DNA of 64,000 bases from Helicoverpa zea. Taxonomy: Eukaryota; Arthropoda; Insecta; Lepidoptera; Noctuidae. Below, in pieces: positions 50,555 through 61,998 of this stretch; position 1 is the stretch's first letter; every line of letters starts with the position of its first letter. The notes beneath the pieces were generated by a model. The model saw nothing but the letters and a program-made list of their open reading frames with translations, searched no databases and was not told the DNA's origin. The DNA is taken from contig NC_061459.1 in assembly GCF_022581195.2 (NCBI RefSeq), positions 9,486,001 to 9,550,000 on the forward strand, given 5' to 3'. Made by a program: the position numbers and the translations under genes.

Positions 50555-50660
50555 AATTTCCTGTCGGCGAAATGAAAATCGATTAGTTTGATTTCCGCCG
50601 GCCGCCGGCGCCGGAGGGTCGATAGTTTCCGATGTAGCCCGTGCCAAATTAAATAAGACA
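50555..50660. promoter_or_regulatory. GC-richer patch with CCGGC-rich core
   Basis: A block centred on CCGCCGGCCGCCGGCGCCGG at about 50596-50615 is flanked by ATCGATTAGTTTGATT-like homeodomain words. No inverted ends, repeat partner or coding sense were found. It is a possible enhancer core, inferred from composition only. Confidence 0.2.
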
Positions 50661-53520
50661 CGCTAGTTCTAACTGGGACACCTACCTTGCTGCCATTAAT
50701 TATGTGGACTCAATGTTGGTTTTGTATCTCGAACGTTTCATTTGGCGGCTTTTAGATTGGTTTGCACGTGCACTGAATAAAAGACAATGTTTTTTTCAGT
50801 CGTGTTTATTTGACTTTGGGAGATTTTCTTTTGGATGAGCTTTTTAAGTTTGGTTATGAAAATTACAAATATTCGTGAATGTTATTATTGACAAATCCGT
50901 GTTATAGTGTCTGGTATAAATGTCGTGCGTACTTTTTAGAATCTCATTATTTATTTGCTACTTTCCAGTAATAAACAAAACGTAATTAACTTACCAAATA
51001 TAGGCTGTGATGGCACTTCAGTCTACCTGCAACGAATAAGATTGTAATTAGAAATATACTACTGACACTAATATTGAATGTCTTATTACTAAGAAGTAGG
51101 TACTTAGGCATATTGTACGCTTGATGTAACATGGGAAAGTAAATTATCATATTAATTACATAGGAATAATTTATCTCGTAGCTAAATTATTATCTTCATT
51201 TACTTAAACACCGAAATCTAAAGCAACACACTAATTGTACATGTAATAAAATACTCTACATATTACGTACTTCCCACAAAATTGCGCTATGTTCCACTAA
51301 ACATTTTCGCTTCACATAAACGTTGATAATTAACTTTGTCTCTTTAACAAAATTATCTTTGCATGTCACAGTCTTAGAATAGGAACTAACTGGATATGCC
51401 AGTATCGTGCCGTCTTCTCCGCCACGAGTACTATGACACTGCCGATCATACTTGTGTGCACATTTGGGTGATTCAAGATTACGATTGTGTTTGTCAATTG
51501 TGTCCCGTGCGTTCGTAATAATGTGAATATGAGTGAGTTATCATTATCATTTACTTCGCCTTGCACACTTAAATCTACGAACTTTTTCGAGTTATGGTGA
51601 TCATGGCAAAATACTAGCAGATACTATTTTCGATTAAATCTAGAAGTTGACCATAGTTTGGAAAAAATGCAGGCAGATGATCATTTGTTGATCATTTGAG
51701 TACGTACTCATGGCGGCTCCGGAAGTTTATATGTTCTAAGACCGCAGTATATCACGGTTCACGGGAAAGTTAATATTCAGTTTAACCTGACAGGGCCTCA
51801 GGGCGTTTGTGACTTTAGCGATTAACTAGGGAAGATACCACCAGTGATATTATTATGCCTCAACTATTGTGTAATAAAGGGAAATGTTAATGATGGTATT
51901 TGCTCAATAAAACTGCGTTGAAAGTGGCGGTAATGATTGTTTGAGAGTTTAGTTTCTTAAAGAACATCGGAATAGCGGATGTATTTACTTTATTAATATA
52001 TGATTATTTCCTCTGTCTTTCTTTGTATGGATAGTATAGTCTGCTAATCAAATACTTTTATTTATTTTATTATGATTATTTCTGAACAGTCGCATATTTC
52101 TAAATTTTATATAGTAAGCTTACGATTTGAAAGTGACCTAAAAATAATTGCGTCTATCAAGCCTCCATTTATAATTTACACTGTTTCGTATAATATCTTC
52201 ATTTCAGAAACTAGACTAGAAATCCCTAATCGTATTTCTTATCCCTGCAGCTCTTTTATCAAGGCTTAAAAATTCATTTTGACAGTTGAAAGAAACCCTT
52301 AATCCCTTTGAGGGTGGATAGATAAATCTGTTTCTTTATAGATTTATTCATTAATCACCCTAAACCGATTACGTTGAAATTTTAACTGACATTGTTAAAG
52401 AACCCCTTTTGTATTCAATGTTATTGAGTTTTATTGTATCATTACGAAGTACGTAGAGATTTAATGAAACTAATAAAATTAATAATGGTGTTTTAAAGTC
52501 GATCCTGATGGATCGATATTTTATGCACTAAAAAGGCTTATTTTTAGTGTCGAAAATACGTAAATGTTTTAATTTATTTTACTTTTTGTAATACACTTTG
52601 ATTAGTTTATTATTCTTTTGTTTGGAGAGAAAGCTTTATCGATTGCTAACCTTAATTAGATAGCAATTAAACAATTTAGTAAATGAGGAAATTATAAGTT
52701 TCCGAGAAACAAAAGACCAATTTCTTTCATCATAAAGAAACAAGACTAATAATAACATAGATGAACACATAATAGAAAAAGAATGATGTTAATAGGGAAG
52801 AGGGGTGTCGTGTGTACAGTAGGGTGCATTTTAAAGTGATATTCCACCAAGGTAAGTGTCGTACTTCCAACCCCTGGGACTAGAAAGGTTAACGTTCCCT
52901 CACAGTTGTAAATAAAATAATATCGCATTATACGTAAGTGTGTCACACTATTAGACGTACATATATCTCTTTTAGTTAAGCCAGTAAAGCGATTTCCGTA
53001 TAATAGTCGGCATGGATTTGAAGAGATCAAAACGCAGTGGCAATCAATTGTATTAGGAGGGCTTAAGAGTATGTCTAGCAATGAATTAACATGGGAAAAC
53101 CATGGTATATGTTATGACACATGTGTCAGAAAATAGTGACCGTCACCGTTAATATTTTATGCGCAATGCTGTAAGAAATAAATATTCTCCTTAAACGGCT
53201 TTGAAACCAAATGGATAAATTACAAAACGCTACACAAAAAGAATATAAATAAAAAGTGTAAATTATGCCACTCGACCGTTTCAATACTATGTCCCTTCTA
53301 AGCTTGATTACGAGTAATTTACTCTGAGAATAATTTTCTAGTATTTCAATAAAATGTCCGACACTCAATTACTGTGTCAGAAGGGAAATAATTCACTGAC
53401 ATCGGGTAATGGAGACATGTTAATGAAACTTAAGTAGACATTGAAGCAATGGCTTTAATTGGAACAATATGGCGTAATCTTAACACCGTTGCATGTGAAT
53501 GTCCTTAATTTTCATGTGAT
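50661..53520. other. AT-rich non-coding DNA
   Basis: No gene recognised. The 111-codon minus frame at 52746-53081 shows no motif. Its DNA from about 52800 to 53080 has balanced composition and might be an unrecognised old repeat. Confidence 0.4.
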
Positions 53521-53527
53521 TCAATAA

Positions 53528-53600
53528 ATATGTCTGTGACTGTACCTAAATGTCTGCGACTGTACCTATATAGGTACTGTAGATATGTCTATGACCTATT
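53528..53600. repeat. Short imperfect tandem repeat
   Basis: ATGTCTGTGACTGTACCTA and ATGTCTGCGACTGTACCTA occur back to back, followed by a degraded third unit (ATATGTCTATGACCTA). This is a local minisatellite with a unit of roughly 20 bp. Confidence 0.75.
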
Positions 53601-53651
53601 ACCTTGTGTACCTGTCTACTTTATTGTAGGTATGTACTAATTTGTAGTTAC

Positions 53652-53945
53652 AGTTACAGCCTTTTTATCGTCCCACTGCTGGGCACAGGCCTCCTCTCAC
53701 ACGGAGAAGGATTGAGCATTAATCACCACGCTTGCTCAATGCGGGTTGGTGATTTCAGACTATATAGTCCAGGTTTCCTCAAGATGTTTTCCTTCACCTT
53801 TTTATCAGCCATTAGTGTCTAAGATATACTTAGAAAGTACATACAAACTTAGAAAAGTTGTATTGGTACTTGCCTGACCTGGATTCGAACCCGCGCCCTC
53901 ATACTCGAGAGGTTGGTTCTTTGCTCACTAGGCTACCACGACTTC
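53652..53945 (-). mobile_element. tRNA-derived SINE in antisense
   Basis: Read on the minus strand, the unit starts GTCGTGGTAGCCTAGTGAGC, with an A box (TAGCCTAGTG), then has GGGTTCGAATCC, a B box (53892-53881). The body contains the complement of CACTGCTGGGCACAGGCCTCC and ACCACGCTTGCTCAATGCGG. I recognise these words as a common lepidopteran SINE. It would be transcribed by RNA polymerase III and copied in trans by a LINE. Ends are approximate, and I see no clear duplication. The frame at 53604-53822 lies inside it and is not a gene. Confidence 0.8.
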
Positions 53946-54521
53946 GACACGAATTTGGCATTAACACTGTTTAAAAATAAAAGTATTTATTCTGTAGAAA
54001 ATATTGGTATAAAGATTTTACCAGCTTACAATGATGGTAACTTTAGTTTAAGAAGTCATCAAAAAGCTCGGAAGATCTGTTCATCCGTTCATAATGTGCT
54101 AACCATGGTAATTTGCATTAAAACAAGTTTAAAAGGTGTTCTGCAAAGTTTTCACGTAATAATGTTTTAAACTCTCAAATATCTGACTAGCATACGAATT
54201 ACCATTTTCTAGAAACCAGAAATATAACTTTTTGGAAGTTACGTTATTTTTTAAATAAACAACTGTTTGTAGTTTTAATGATCCATATCGTATCTGGTTA
54301 GTTTTCTCTACAGCCAAAGTTTACTGAAGATTTCACGGTATGAAACGCATAACTCTATTTTACACTTTGTTTTTTCGCCTTTCCATTGGTGACAACCCAA
54401 TCAGCTCAGTAGCTCATGATAAAGCTGCAATTAGATACATAACTTTCCCTTTTACGCGCAACGATTAAATAATCAAATCTTTTTTTCATAACGATAATCT
54501 TTTGTTATTCTAAGAGTAGCC

Positions 54522-54567
54522 ATAGCACACTGCAGACTAAACAGTCGGACGACAGTTGACCCGATGG
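54522..54567 (-). repeat. Copy of the GGCCGAC/GTCTGCAG dispersed repeat
   Basis: Read on the minus strand, CCATCGGGTCAACTGTCGTC and GTTTAGTCTGCAGTGTGC match 61942-61986 with few changes. It also matches part of 16036-16066. Its limits and class are unknown. Confidence 0.6.
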
Positions 54568-54684
54568 ATAGCAATTTTTTTTAAAAGAAAGTCATGAATC
54601 TAATTATATTTTTCAGTCAGTCTTATACCGGATAAATATCAGATTACTTTAATGTGCGTACTACCATACTGATTAATGAGCTAA

Positions 54685-54801
54685 GTTGAGGAGGTCAGAT
54701 AGGCAGTCACTCCTTGCAAAACACTGGTAAGTATTAACTGCATTCATTTAGACTATATACAAGCCGACCTCAAACGTAGTTGGGAAAATGCTCGGGAGAT
54801 G
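54685..54801 (+). mobile_element. Fragment of the retroelement tail found at 59741-60179
   Basis: GTTGAGGAGGTCAGATAGGC, TTGCAAAACACTGGTA and CAAACGTAGTTGGGAAAATG follow the order seen at 60055-60179, with an altered middle. The terminal GATGAT tail is reduced to GATGACTGA. It is an older, partial copy. Confidence 0.65.
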
Positions 54802-55149
54802 ACTGATTTATGAGCTCAAACAAAAACTCGGCCGACTAAAAGTTTCCAGTCTGTTCGCACTCTAAACAAACAAAATGATATCTTTCCGCGTTATCACCGT
54901 TATGCATCAATACGTAATAGTTGCGTAATGGTGATTCTCAGGAGTTATGGAGTCAGAGGTCGTGGAGAGAGTGGTGATTGACCCTGTCGCGTAGTGACGT
55001 CACAAAACCCGTCGGGCTGGTGGTGATGCTATATGGGATTGTACCACTTGGCTTCGAGAAAGTTGCTGATGCTTATTTATTGTGTGACATTTCTGCTGGT
55101 ATCATAATATCGGAATTCGATGTAATTCGAGGAAGTGCCTGTTGTTTGT

Positions 55150-55290
55150 ATTATTTATTTATTTAAACTTTATGCAACAAAAACATTACATAGGCGGTCT
55201 TAATGACATAGGCATTCTTTCCAGTCAATCTTAGGGTGATGCAGAGAAAACATGGTAGGTGCATTATGTATAGGAACTGGACAAGACAGT
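55150..55290 (-). mobile_element. Antisense LINE 3' end with (TAAA)n tail
   Basis: TTATTTATTTATTTAAACTT is followed by words (CATAGGCGGTCTTAATG, GGCATTCTTTCCAGTCAATC, TTAGGGTGATGCAGAG) that I recall from a common lepidopteran non-LTR 3' end. In the minus direction the unit ends ATAAAGTTTAAATAAATAAA, as expected for a polyadenylated retroelement. No coding part remains. Confidence 0.6.
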
Positions 55291-55299
55291 AGCCAAGAT

Positions 55300-56040
55300 C
55301 TTTTTATACCTTTGTATCTTCTAAAAAGTGAAGAATGGACTTGCCAGAAAAATAGACAAGGATTTTGTAATCGACTATCTTGTTTGTATTTCGATAGTGG
55401 TTAGAAAACGTATTGTAACAATGTGATGGAGGAACGAATAGTAGATTACTACGATAATGTAGATAGCTAATGATGTTTTTATTTACTGTAGGTTTTTTTC
55501 AAGATCCGTCAGCATTGACGCGTTTAGTATACGGAAATATTACTAGATAGCCACTTAGACTTCTAAGTTCCGTTAAACATTCAATTAATTAAATTACCAC
55601 ATTTTTTCCAAACAGGTAATTACTTCAATAGGATATGTCTTTACAATAGAATTCAATTAGATTCTATTAGAAAGAAAAAAAAACAAATCCTTGATAAATA
55701 AACTAGTAAAATAAATAAAAAATAATAAATCTTTATGTAATACGCGGCAACTAAAAATGACTTGAATATTTTTTTGTTTGTCAATTTGTCAGTACATATT
55801 GTTTGACCTAATTGTAACTGAGTAATTAGTTGGTAATTAAAATTTCGACAATGGCCTAATAATGGAGGCGTAGATTGTCAATAGAAAGGTCGTTAGTTGT
55901 TTCTAATTAAATGTAAGGACTCAGTATCATGAAAATATTCATATTGACTTTGAACTAAATAAATGTTAAAATGATAGTTACGTTTTAAAGGGAAGTTTTG
56001 AGAAAATGATGAATACTCATTTCAGTTTTCATTAAAACAT
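55300..56040. other. AT-rich non-coding DNA
   Basis: No gene or repeat partner recognised. Poly-A near 55670 is the only distinct feature. Confidence 0.5.
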
Positions 56041-56044
56041 TAAT

Positions 56045-56191
56045 GGCCTTACTAAAAAAACTTAAACATCTGTTTTACACTTGTCTAAAAAAAATGTGTC
56101 TGGAAAATGAACCATATGTCAACGTCATAATCTGACATTTTTTTCGACAAGTCTTAAACTGACGTTTAAAAGTTTTTGTGGTAAGACGGTA
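56045..56191 (+). mobile_element. 147-bp MITE, copy C
   Basis: It matches copies A and B in length, orientation and centre, with more changes in its left end (ACTAAAAAAACTTAAACATC) and GTGTCTGGAAAATGAACC in the middle. The right end AAGTTTTTGTGGTAAGACGG is conserved. It is likely the most diverged of the three. Confidence 0.85.
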
Positions 56192-56194
56192 AAT

Positions 56195-58825
56195 GTTCTT
56201 TTCCTAGTTTATAAATAATTATATTCCCATCGACTTATATAGTTAAGTGCAAACTTTAGCCTTCCTATATCAAATATTTGTAAGGGAAGACTCCCCAGTA
56301 AGTCGGAACATGACTAAACTCAAACAGTTATAATACTTATGCGAAGAGCCGACACTGAACTTGTTAATTAAACTTGTTTCATTCAATGTTACTGAGAATG
56401 ACTTCCAAAAATTAATCACCGAGTGCCTATTTGAATAAGTCTGTGAAAAAGAAACTTCTAAACGGACGGACTTTGCGGAGAAATTAAATTTCATTCTATT
56501 CGCAAAGTGAGGCTGATTAGCATAATACAAGGCGAGATGAAAACGAAAGATTCACCTGATGCTCCGAGAACAAACCGACGCGGCGACGGAGAGGCGACGC
56601 CGGCGCCACCATTTGCACCTCTTTTATATACCTGACAATCGTATGAATGTGAATAATAGGAATTACGAGCGCGCAGATGAGCTTTATGCCAATGTACGGC
56701 GCACACGTAACTTTGTATAAATTTCTCCACTTCGTGAATTTAGTTAATTCTTACACAACTCCAAGTGTGTTAGCTGGAACAAAAAGTCAAATAGTATATT
56801 AACCTATGATGTAACTCGATATATTTTGATTTTATTATATTTCTTTTAGCGTAAAGATCAAATAATATTGCGGAAATGCGAAAGAGTTTTTACTGATCCA
56901 TAATGTAATCCTAATCTATAAATTCAGAATTATTCTTAAAATAAAATATTCAAATATTCATCAAAATTGGATTTTAGTGGTCTACGAAAACACGCAAAGA
57001 AATGTAATCAGCAACAAGCGAAAGATAAAATTTTATAGATTTGAGAGGCAGACTGTGGGAACATTTGGATAAGACAGTCGGGTGCTTTGTTAGACTTCCA
57101 AAGAACATTGCTTTAGCTGTAAATAAAAAATAAAACTGGAAATGGTATATCCAGAAAACAGTGCACCTGTTACACAAAGCTTTCAAACCATAATCCGGTA
57201 TCGAAATAATTTGTTCCATCGTGCGTGCAATTAAATCTATTGAGGCTACAATTTAATATCGAACGTGTGTGGTTGAGGGACACACATGTCGGAATACTAT
57301 CACAGTTTGGCGGCAGTCCCTTCCGGGCTATTGTGCCACTTCCATAACTCATGTCATCGACATACGCGCCTGATCGAACCCTTTTAATTAGTCGATCCCT
57401 ATGTTATATAAAATGCCTTATTGTCAAAGTAATTCGTTAAAACTTGTGATTTAGTTTCAAAAGGCGGAATTGAATGGAGCACCGGGAATCCGACTTCCAG
57501 TCTGAAAATTTTAATGAGAAATTCGTATCTCATTGCTTTAGAAACAGCTATGGAGGGCGGCAATCTCTCGCGTCAATTATTCTGTCTCGACCGAAGTTTC
57601 AACTGTTTCAATGAAATTCCTTTCGGCAACATCTTATTTGTCTGTCGGGGTCCAAATTAAAAGATAATGTGTTGAAGTTTGGCCGTTTTGAAGTTGTACG
57701 GATGGTGCAGATTGGAATTATTACCTGGCCGTTAGGGCCGGCCGGCCCAGGGCCGCGACTTAATGTTAAAACTCTGCGATTTATTTCTCCGCCCAGATGC
57801 CGACAACAATCACTATGATAAATTGTTTTTGTGCGTGACTCTAAATTTTTGCAACCGCTTCTTTGAAAAAAGTTTGTTTTAATGTTCATTTGTAAATAAA
57901 TGGTCCAAAAGTTTCCATCTCTAATTCAGCTACAAAAATATTTCTCAAGTTGCGTAATTGCACCGTTCGGATACTTTTACTTCGAAATATTCTTTTTAAA
58001 ATTCTCCAGATAAATTCAAGTAATTTTATTATAATTGTCCGTATAGATGTCAGCTGAGCGAATTTGTAACGGGAAATCGGAACGACTTCTTAAGCTTTGG
58101 TAAATCAAGGAATATAAATATAAGATTGTAGGTAACACTCAAGAGATTATGATAATATTGATTTGTGAGCAAAAAATATGTAAACTATAAAATTGGTGCT
58201 ATTCATTCAGATTACGTCAATCAATTTTAATACGCTCAAAATGACCAGTGGCACTACTACACAAAATAATATATCCATCATCCATCCATCATTACCACAA
58301 AAACACTACGGAAGTTGCAACACCGAGCATAAACAAATGCACTGCAGTACATTGATTCTGACAGCCACCAGTGATAAATACACTCCAATCATTACTAAAC
58401 CACAAAAGGTTTATAACTCAATAAACAAAGAGATGGCTAATAAATTAAATTAATTGTTTAGACTAGGAAGCGGTGTCATGTCAAATAAGAGCGTTGGCCA
58501 ACGTTGTCTTACTCGTGACATAACCTCACGTTTGCACCTCAGTTTTTGTAACTAATACATAGGTATATAGTAGTATGTTTTGGCAACTCAAGGAACCACA
58601 TGGCTGTCTAATGTATAGCCATTTCCATGTGTAAGGTCCCGCGTGCCTTCCGTATTTTTAATTGGTACCTTTAGATTGCTAATTGCATGTATGGTTTGTG
58701 TTCTATAATTATATAGGACGTAATGTTTTTTTTTAATACCATTAATGTTTTAAATATTTAATGATATGTATAAGCCTACGTTAATGTGCAGTCATAGATA
58801 AAACGTTTCGTGTTGCACTTAACAG
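56195..58825. other. Non-coding DNA with GC-richer patches near 56540-56640 and 57470-57800
   Basis: Several short minus-strand frames (56270-57889) have no motif. The patches around CGACGCGGCGACGGAGAGGC (56577) and GGGCCGGCCGGCCCAGGGCC (57735) are islands of balanced composition that could be regulatory. The region 58230-58400 is strikingly poor in G on the plus strand (ACC/ATC-rich), without a recognisable cause. Confidence 0.3.
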
Positions 58826-58830
58826 CTTTT

Positions 58831-58879
58831 GAATCAGTCGAACAGTGTTCATACTAATTCTAAGCATTCGACTGATTCG
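58831..58879. repeat. 12-bp-arm inverted repeat
   Basis: GAATCAGTCGAA (58831-58842) and its exact complement TTCGACTGATTC (58868-58879) are separated by 25 bases. It could be a protein-binding palindrome or the remains of a small foldback element. It is not long enough for a microRNA call. Confidence 0.55.
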
Positions 58880-59740
58880 AATAGACAACCGACGTGAGAA
58901 TTTGTATCATATGTATTAAGTAATTCTAAAACTACGAGAATTTTAGGGTAGAATAATTCTTAAAGACTTATTTGTAGTATCCATGAAGGTATACACAAAA
59001 CGTTTGAGAAAGCTATTTTGAACGTGTGCAGTACTATATCTCGCATCGCTAAGCACTGCGGTTAGTCCACGACTAACGCTCTCATTGAGGCCGTACTACA
59101 ACCATTACACTTCTTTCTCTCTAAAAATAAACACGGAAACATCACAGACCAACTTTCTATACCTTTACTTCCCATATATGTACAAGACAAACTCATTAAT
59201 TAACTTTATTTTAATACATTTTCTACGCACACACCAGATCCGTTTGTGATTCATAGAATTTCATTGTTACGAATTTGTAATGTTAATTTTATAGTAAATA
59301 TTCTGCGTACATGATATGTACGTGTTGTGGAAAAATACGAGAAATATAAAATGCAGTAAGTTTAGTAAAGGATGTCTGTGACTTATTGGCCATTGTGCAC
59401 AAAGCCACAGGTCAACAGTAAAGTTCGCTTAGTGTTAGTCATCGCTAGTTTTAGGGCTCACGGACATTTGTTGTATTGAACACACAATGATTTGCTGTTT
59501 GATGTCTAAACCACACAAATTCGGTATTACCTAGTGCTAACAATGTGGTGTTTTGTACTGTTTACACGGTGAATGGATCAACGGGTAAATATTGTACAGC
59601 GATTTGGAGAATTGATTTCTTGGTACTTTTTGTGTTTACATGAAAATGTTTGCAAACATAACATAATACTTGCAGTTTTATAAATAAAGCTTTATCGTGT
59701 TTTAGAGTGCTTTTATTTGTCTGATTTTTTTTTCTCTAGA

Positions 59741-60179
59741 ATGGCACGTTAAACTGTAGGTACCGGCGGTTAGTGAACATCTTCGGCAGTCGTTACGGGC
59801 ACTCAGAAACCAGTGAGTCTAAAGCGGTCTACACACCAAAGCCGCTGACCCGGCGGCACAGCCCGGCGGCACGACTGCCGCGGCATGTGGTGTTCTAGTA
59901 ATTGTCAAATACTCTATGAAAGCCGGCGGCATGATTGTACAAAATACGGCCGGCGGGTTGGGCCGCCGGGCTGTGCCGCCGGCATCAGCGGCTTTGGTGT
60001 GTAGACACCTTTACAACCAGACTTACCAAGGGGTATTGGGTTGCCTAGGAAACTGGGTTGAGGAGGTCAGATAGGCAGTCGCTCCTTGTAAAACACTGGT
60101 ACTCAGCTGCATCCGGTAAGATTGGAAGCCGGCCCCAATATGGTTGGAAAAAGGCTCGGGAGAGGATGATGATGATGAT
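59741..60179 (+). mobile_element. Retroelement tail with (GAT)n end, split by a nested MITE
   Basis: The left part (ATGGCACGTTAAACTGTAGG ... CAGAAACCAGTGAGTCT) and the right part (ACAACCAGACTTACCAAGGG ... AAGGCTCGGGAGAGGATGATGATGATG) belong together as one common lepidopteran unit by my recollection. Copies or fragments of the right part occur at 26030-26200 (-), 54685-54801 (+) and 63029-63078 (+). The GATGATGATGAT tail suggests a LINE 3' end or a SINE using it. The interruption at 59821-60012 is a GC-rich foldback element. Confidence 0.7.
59821..60012. mobile_element. 192-bp GC-rich foldback MITE nested in a retroelement tail
   Basis: It starts AAAGCGGTCTACACACCAAA and ends with the near complement TTTGGTGTGTAGACACCTTT. 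The arms continue inward (GCCGCTG...CCGGCGGCACAGCCCGGCGG) for roughly 60 bp, so the whole element can fold into one GC-rich hairpin. The centre (TGGTGTTCTAGTAATTGTC) has no coding capacity. Host sequence resumes within one or two bases of where it stopped, so any target duplication is very short or lost. The superfamily is not assignable by eye. Confidence 0.85.
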
Positions 60180-61230
60180 ATTGTACCATTAAAGATATCA
60201 TGCATAGAAAGCCTCGTATCAATTGCAAAAAAACCGTAACCTACTCAATTACTCTACATTGCTTGATTTCAATGGCTCATAAATACCAGCTAAAGGATAC
60301 GTAGACTAATGATTGCATGGTCTACATATTATTATCATACATATACCGGATACATCGTGCCAGTTAACAACACTATCCGTGACTCAAGGCTTCTCATATG
60401 TCTTTATAATTGTAACATGAATCAGTTTAAACTATTAGCTACGCCTTTTTATAATATGCTTGAGATAATCACAACAATTTTTTTTTAAGTTGCAAAGTTT
60501 CTAAATACTACTGTAAATTATGGAAGCAGGCATTATTTTGCGGAAATTCATGGCATAAAATGTTAGAAATACTATGTAGCGTTACGTCTATTTTTTGTTA
60601 ATACGACTGTAATTTTAGGAATTACTTGTACAAAATATTATTCAACAAGAACAGTTACCTATATATTTCAATAAAAAGTACGTTCTTTTGTATAAGAAAT
60701 GGAAACCCACGAAATGAAGATATTTCTACACAAAAGATAGATGTAGGTGGCGGAAACAAGACTAAAATTTTCAAGGTCGAATGTCATTGAAATTGCAACT
60801 GAAAACTGTAGGTTTACTTTCAAAATTAGGACGACCTTGACATTTTTTCTGAATTATTTCTGTTCCTGTCTTTTTTGCACATAAACCACAGATTGAAGTC
60901 ATGCAAAAAGTTTGCACTAATGTCCTTCTTTCAAATTGACTTTCGACCAAAAAACGAGAATAATTTCCGAAATACAATACACTATTATATAAATAACTGG
61001 CTTATTTACAGAAATAGTCTCGGTACCTATCGTTCTACATTTCAGACGTATTCTAAACTTAGATTAAGCAATTTACAATATAGGAAAAGGGTCTTGTCAC
61101 AAAAAATATAACAACTTAAAAACACGTTATACCTAAGCATTAACTGTCATTTACCTGCATTATTGGTCCTAATGTTTAACTAGCTGTCAATCGCAATACA
61201 TTTATAAATCGTTTAACTAATACTTTCGAT
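60180..61230. other. AT-rich non-coding DNA
   Basis: No gene recognised. Overlapping short frames at 60771-61111 lie on opposite strands and lack motifs. Confidence 0.5.
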
Positions 61231-61256
61231 TTAAACGTTTAAACCATTCGCCTATT
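61231..61256 (+). repeat. Left copy of a 26-bp imperfect direct repeat
   Basis: AAACGTTTAAACCATTCGCC and its flanking bases recur at 61999-62024 with about three changes. It directly abuts the left end of the foldback element at 61257. Confidence 0.55.
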
Positions 61257-61656
61257 AGAGCTCTGCCTCACTAGGACGCCATGGCAACGTCGCCAGCGGC
61301 TCAGGTGTGGTTACTTCTGGCATCCAAATGTCGCCAAGTCGAGTGGCCATGGCGTCTCGACAGTCAATTGTTTACGTCGTCGCTGAAGAAATTGCACGCT
61401 GACTGGCGACCACATTGGCGACTGAGTGAGGGAGGTGCACTTTACCGTGTACATTATAGTGGCAATCGTGGCAACGTCGCCACGCTGCCACAGTAGCCAG
61501 AAGCCACGTAGAGAACTGTAGCTCGTGGCCACGCTTCCAATTTGGCGACGTTGCCAAGCCGTCGCCAAGTCAGTTAGGTTCCATACATTTCAATAGTAAC
61601 TGTTTGGATACGTAGCCGGCGACGTCGCCATGGCGTCTTAGTAAGGATCGGGCTCT
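61257..61656. mobile_element. 400-bp foldback MITE rich in GTCGCCA
   Basis: The left end AGAGCTCTGCCTCACTAGGA and the complement of the right end AGAGCCCGATCCTTACTAAG are followed on both sides by GACGCCATGGC, A or G, ACGTCGCC, giving imperfect terminal repeats of about 40 bp. The interior holds about eight copies of GTCGCCA or its complement TGGCGAC in both orientations, a repeated motif set that keeps the DNA GC-rich. Frames open on both strands (61281-61568) reflect this composition and are not genes. No target duplication was identified. Confidence 0.75.
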
Positions 61657-61767
61657 TGATAACTATGGAGATGTATGGGAATACGCACACAACAACGATC
61701 AGGTATTTGGCTTGCATCAGACGGACTGAAAACTTTTATTAGAATCAAGATTTACTTTATTCTACTT

Positions 61768-61931
61768 TTCAGTATTTGTTGTTAAAACCGCAACAGAATA
61801 CATCATGTGTAAAAATTTCAACTCTCTCACTATCACGGTTCATGAGATACAGCCTGGTGACAGACGGATGGACGGACAGAGGAGCAAAAACAATAGGGTC
61901 CTGTTTTACCCTTTGAGTACGAAACCCTAAA
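61768..61931 (+). mobile_element. Common lepidopteran LINE 3' untranslated tail
   Basis: AACCGCAACAGAATACATCA, TTCATGAGATACAGCCTGG, GACGGATGGACGGACAG and TAGGGTCCTGTTTTACCC, then GTACGAAACCCTAAAA, occur in the order I recall from a very abundant lepidopteran non-LTR tail. No coding sequence is left, and the (A)-rich end is short. No target duplication was found. Confidence 0.65.
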
Positions 61932-61941
61932 AGAAATCCTA

Positions 61942-61986
61942 CCATCGGGTCAACTGTTGGCCGACTATTAAGTCTGCAGTGTGCTA
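61942..61986 (+). repeat. Copy of the GGCCGAC/GTCTGCAG dispersed repeat
   Basis: ACCATCGGGTCAACTGTTGG followed by CCGACTATTAAGTCTGCAGT corresponds to the antisense copy at 54522-54567 and partly to 16036-16066. It starts about ten bases after the LINE tail. Confidence 0.6.
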
Positions 61987-61998
61987 TTAGAGGTAGAT

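Noticed and set aside
52746..53081. 111-codon minus-strand frame
   Set aside because: No recognisable domain. The balanced composition could reflect an old repeat, but I found no partner copy.
53604..53822. 72-codon plus-strand frame
   Set aside because: It lies mostly within an antisense SINE body.
61281..61568. Three frames inside the GTCGCCA-rich block
   Set aside because: They are explained by the GC-rich foldback element and lie on both strands.
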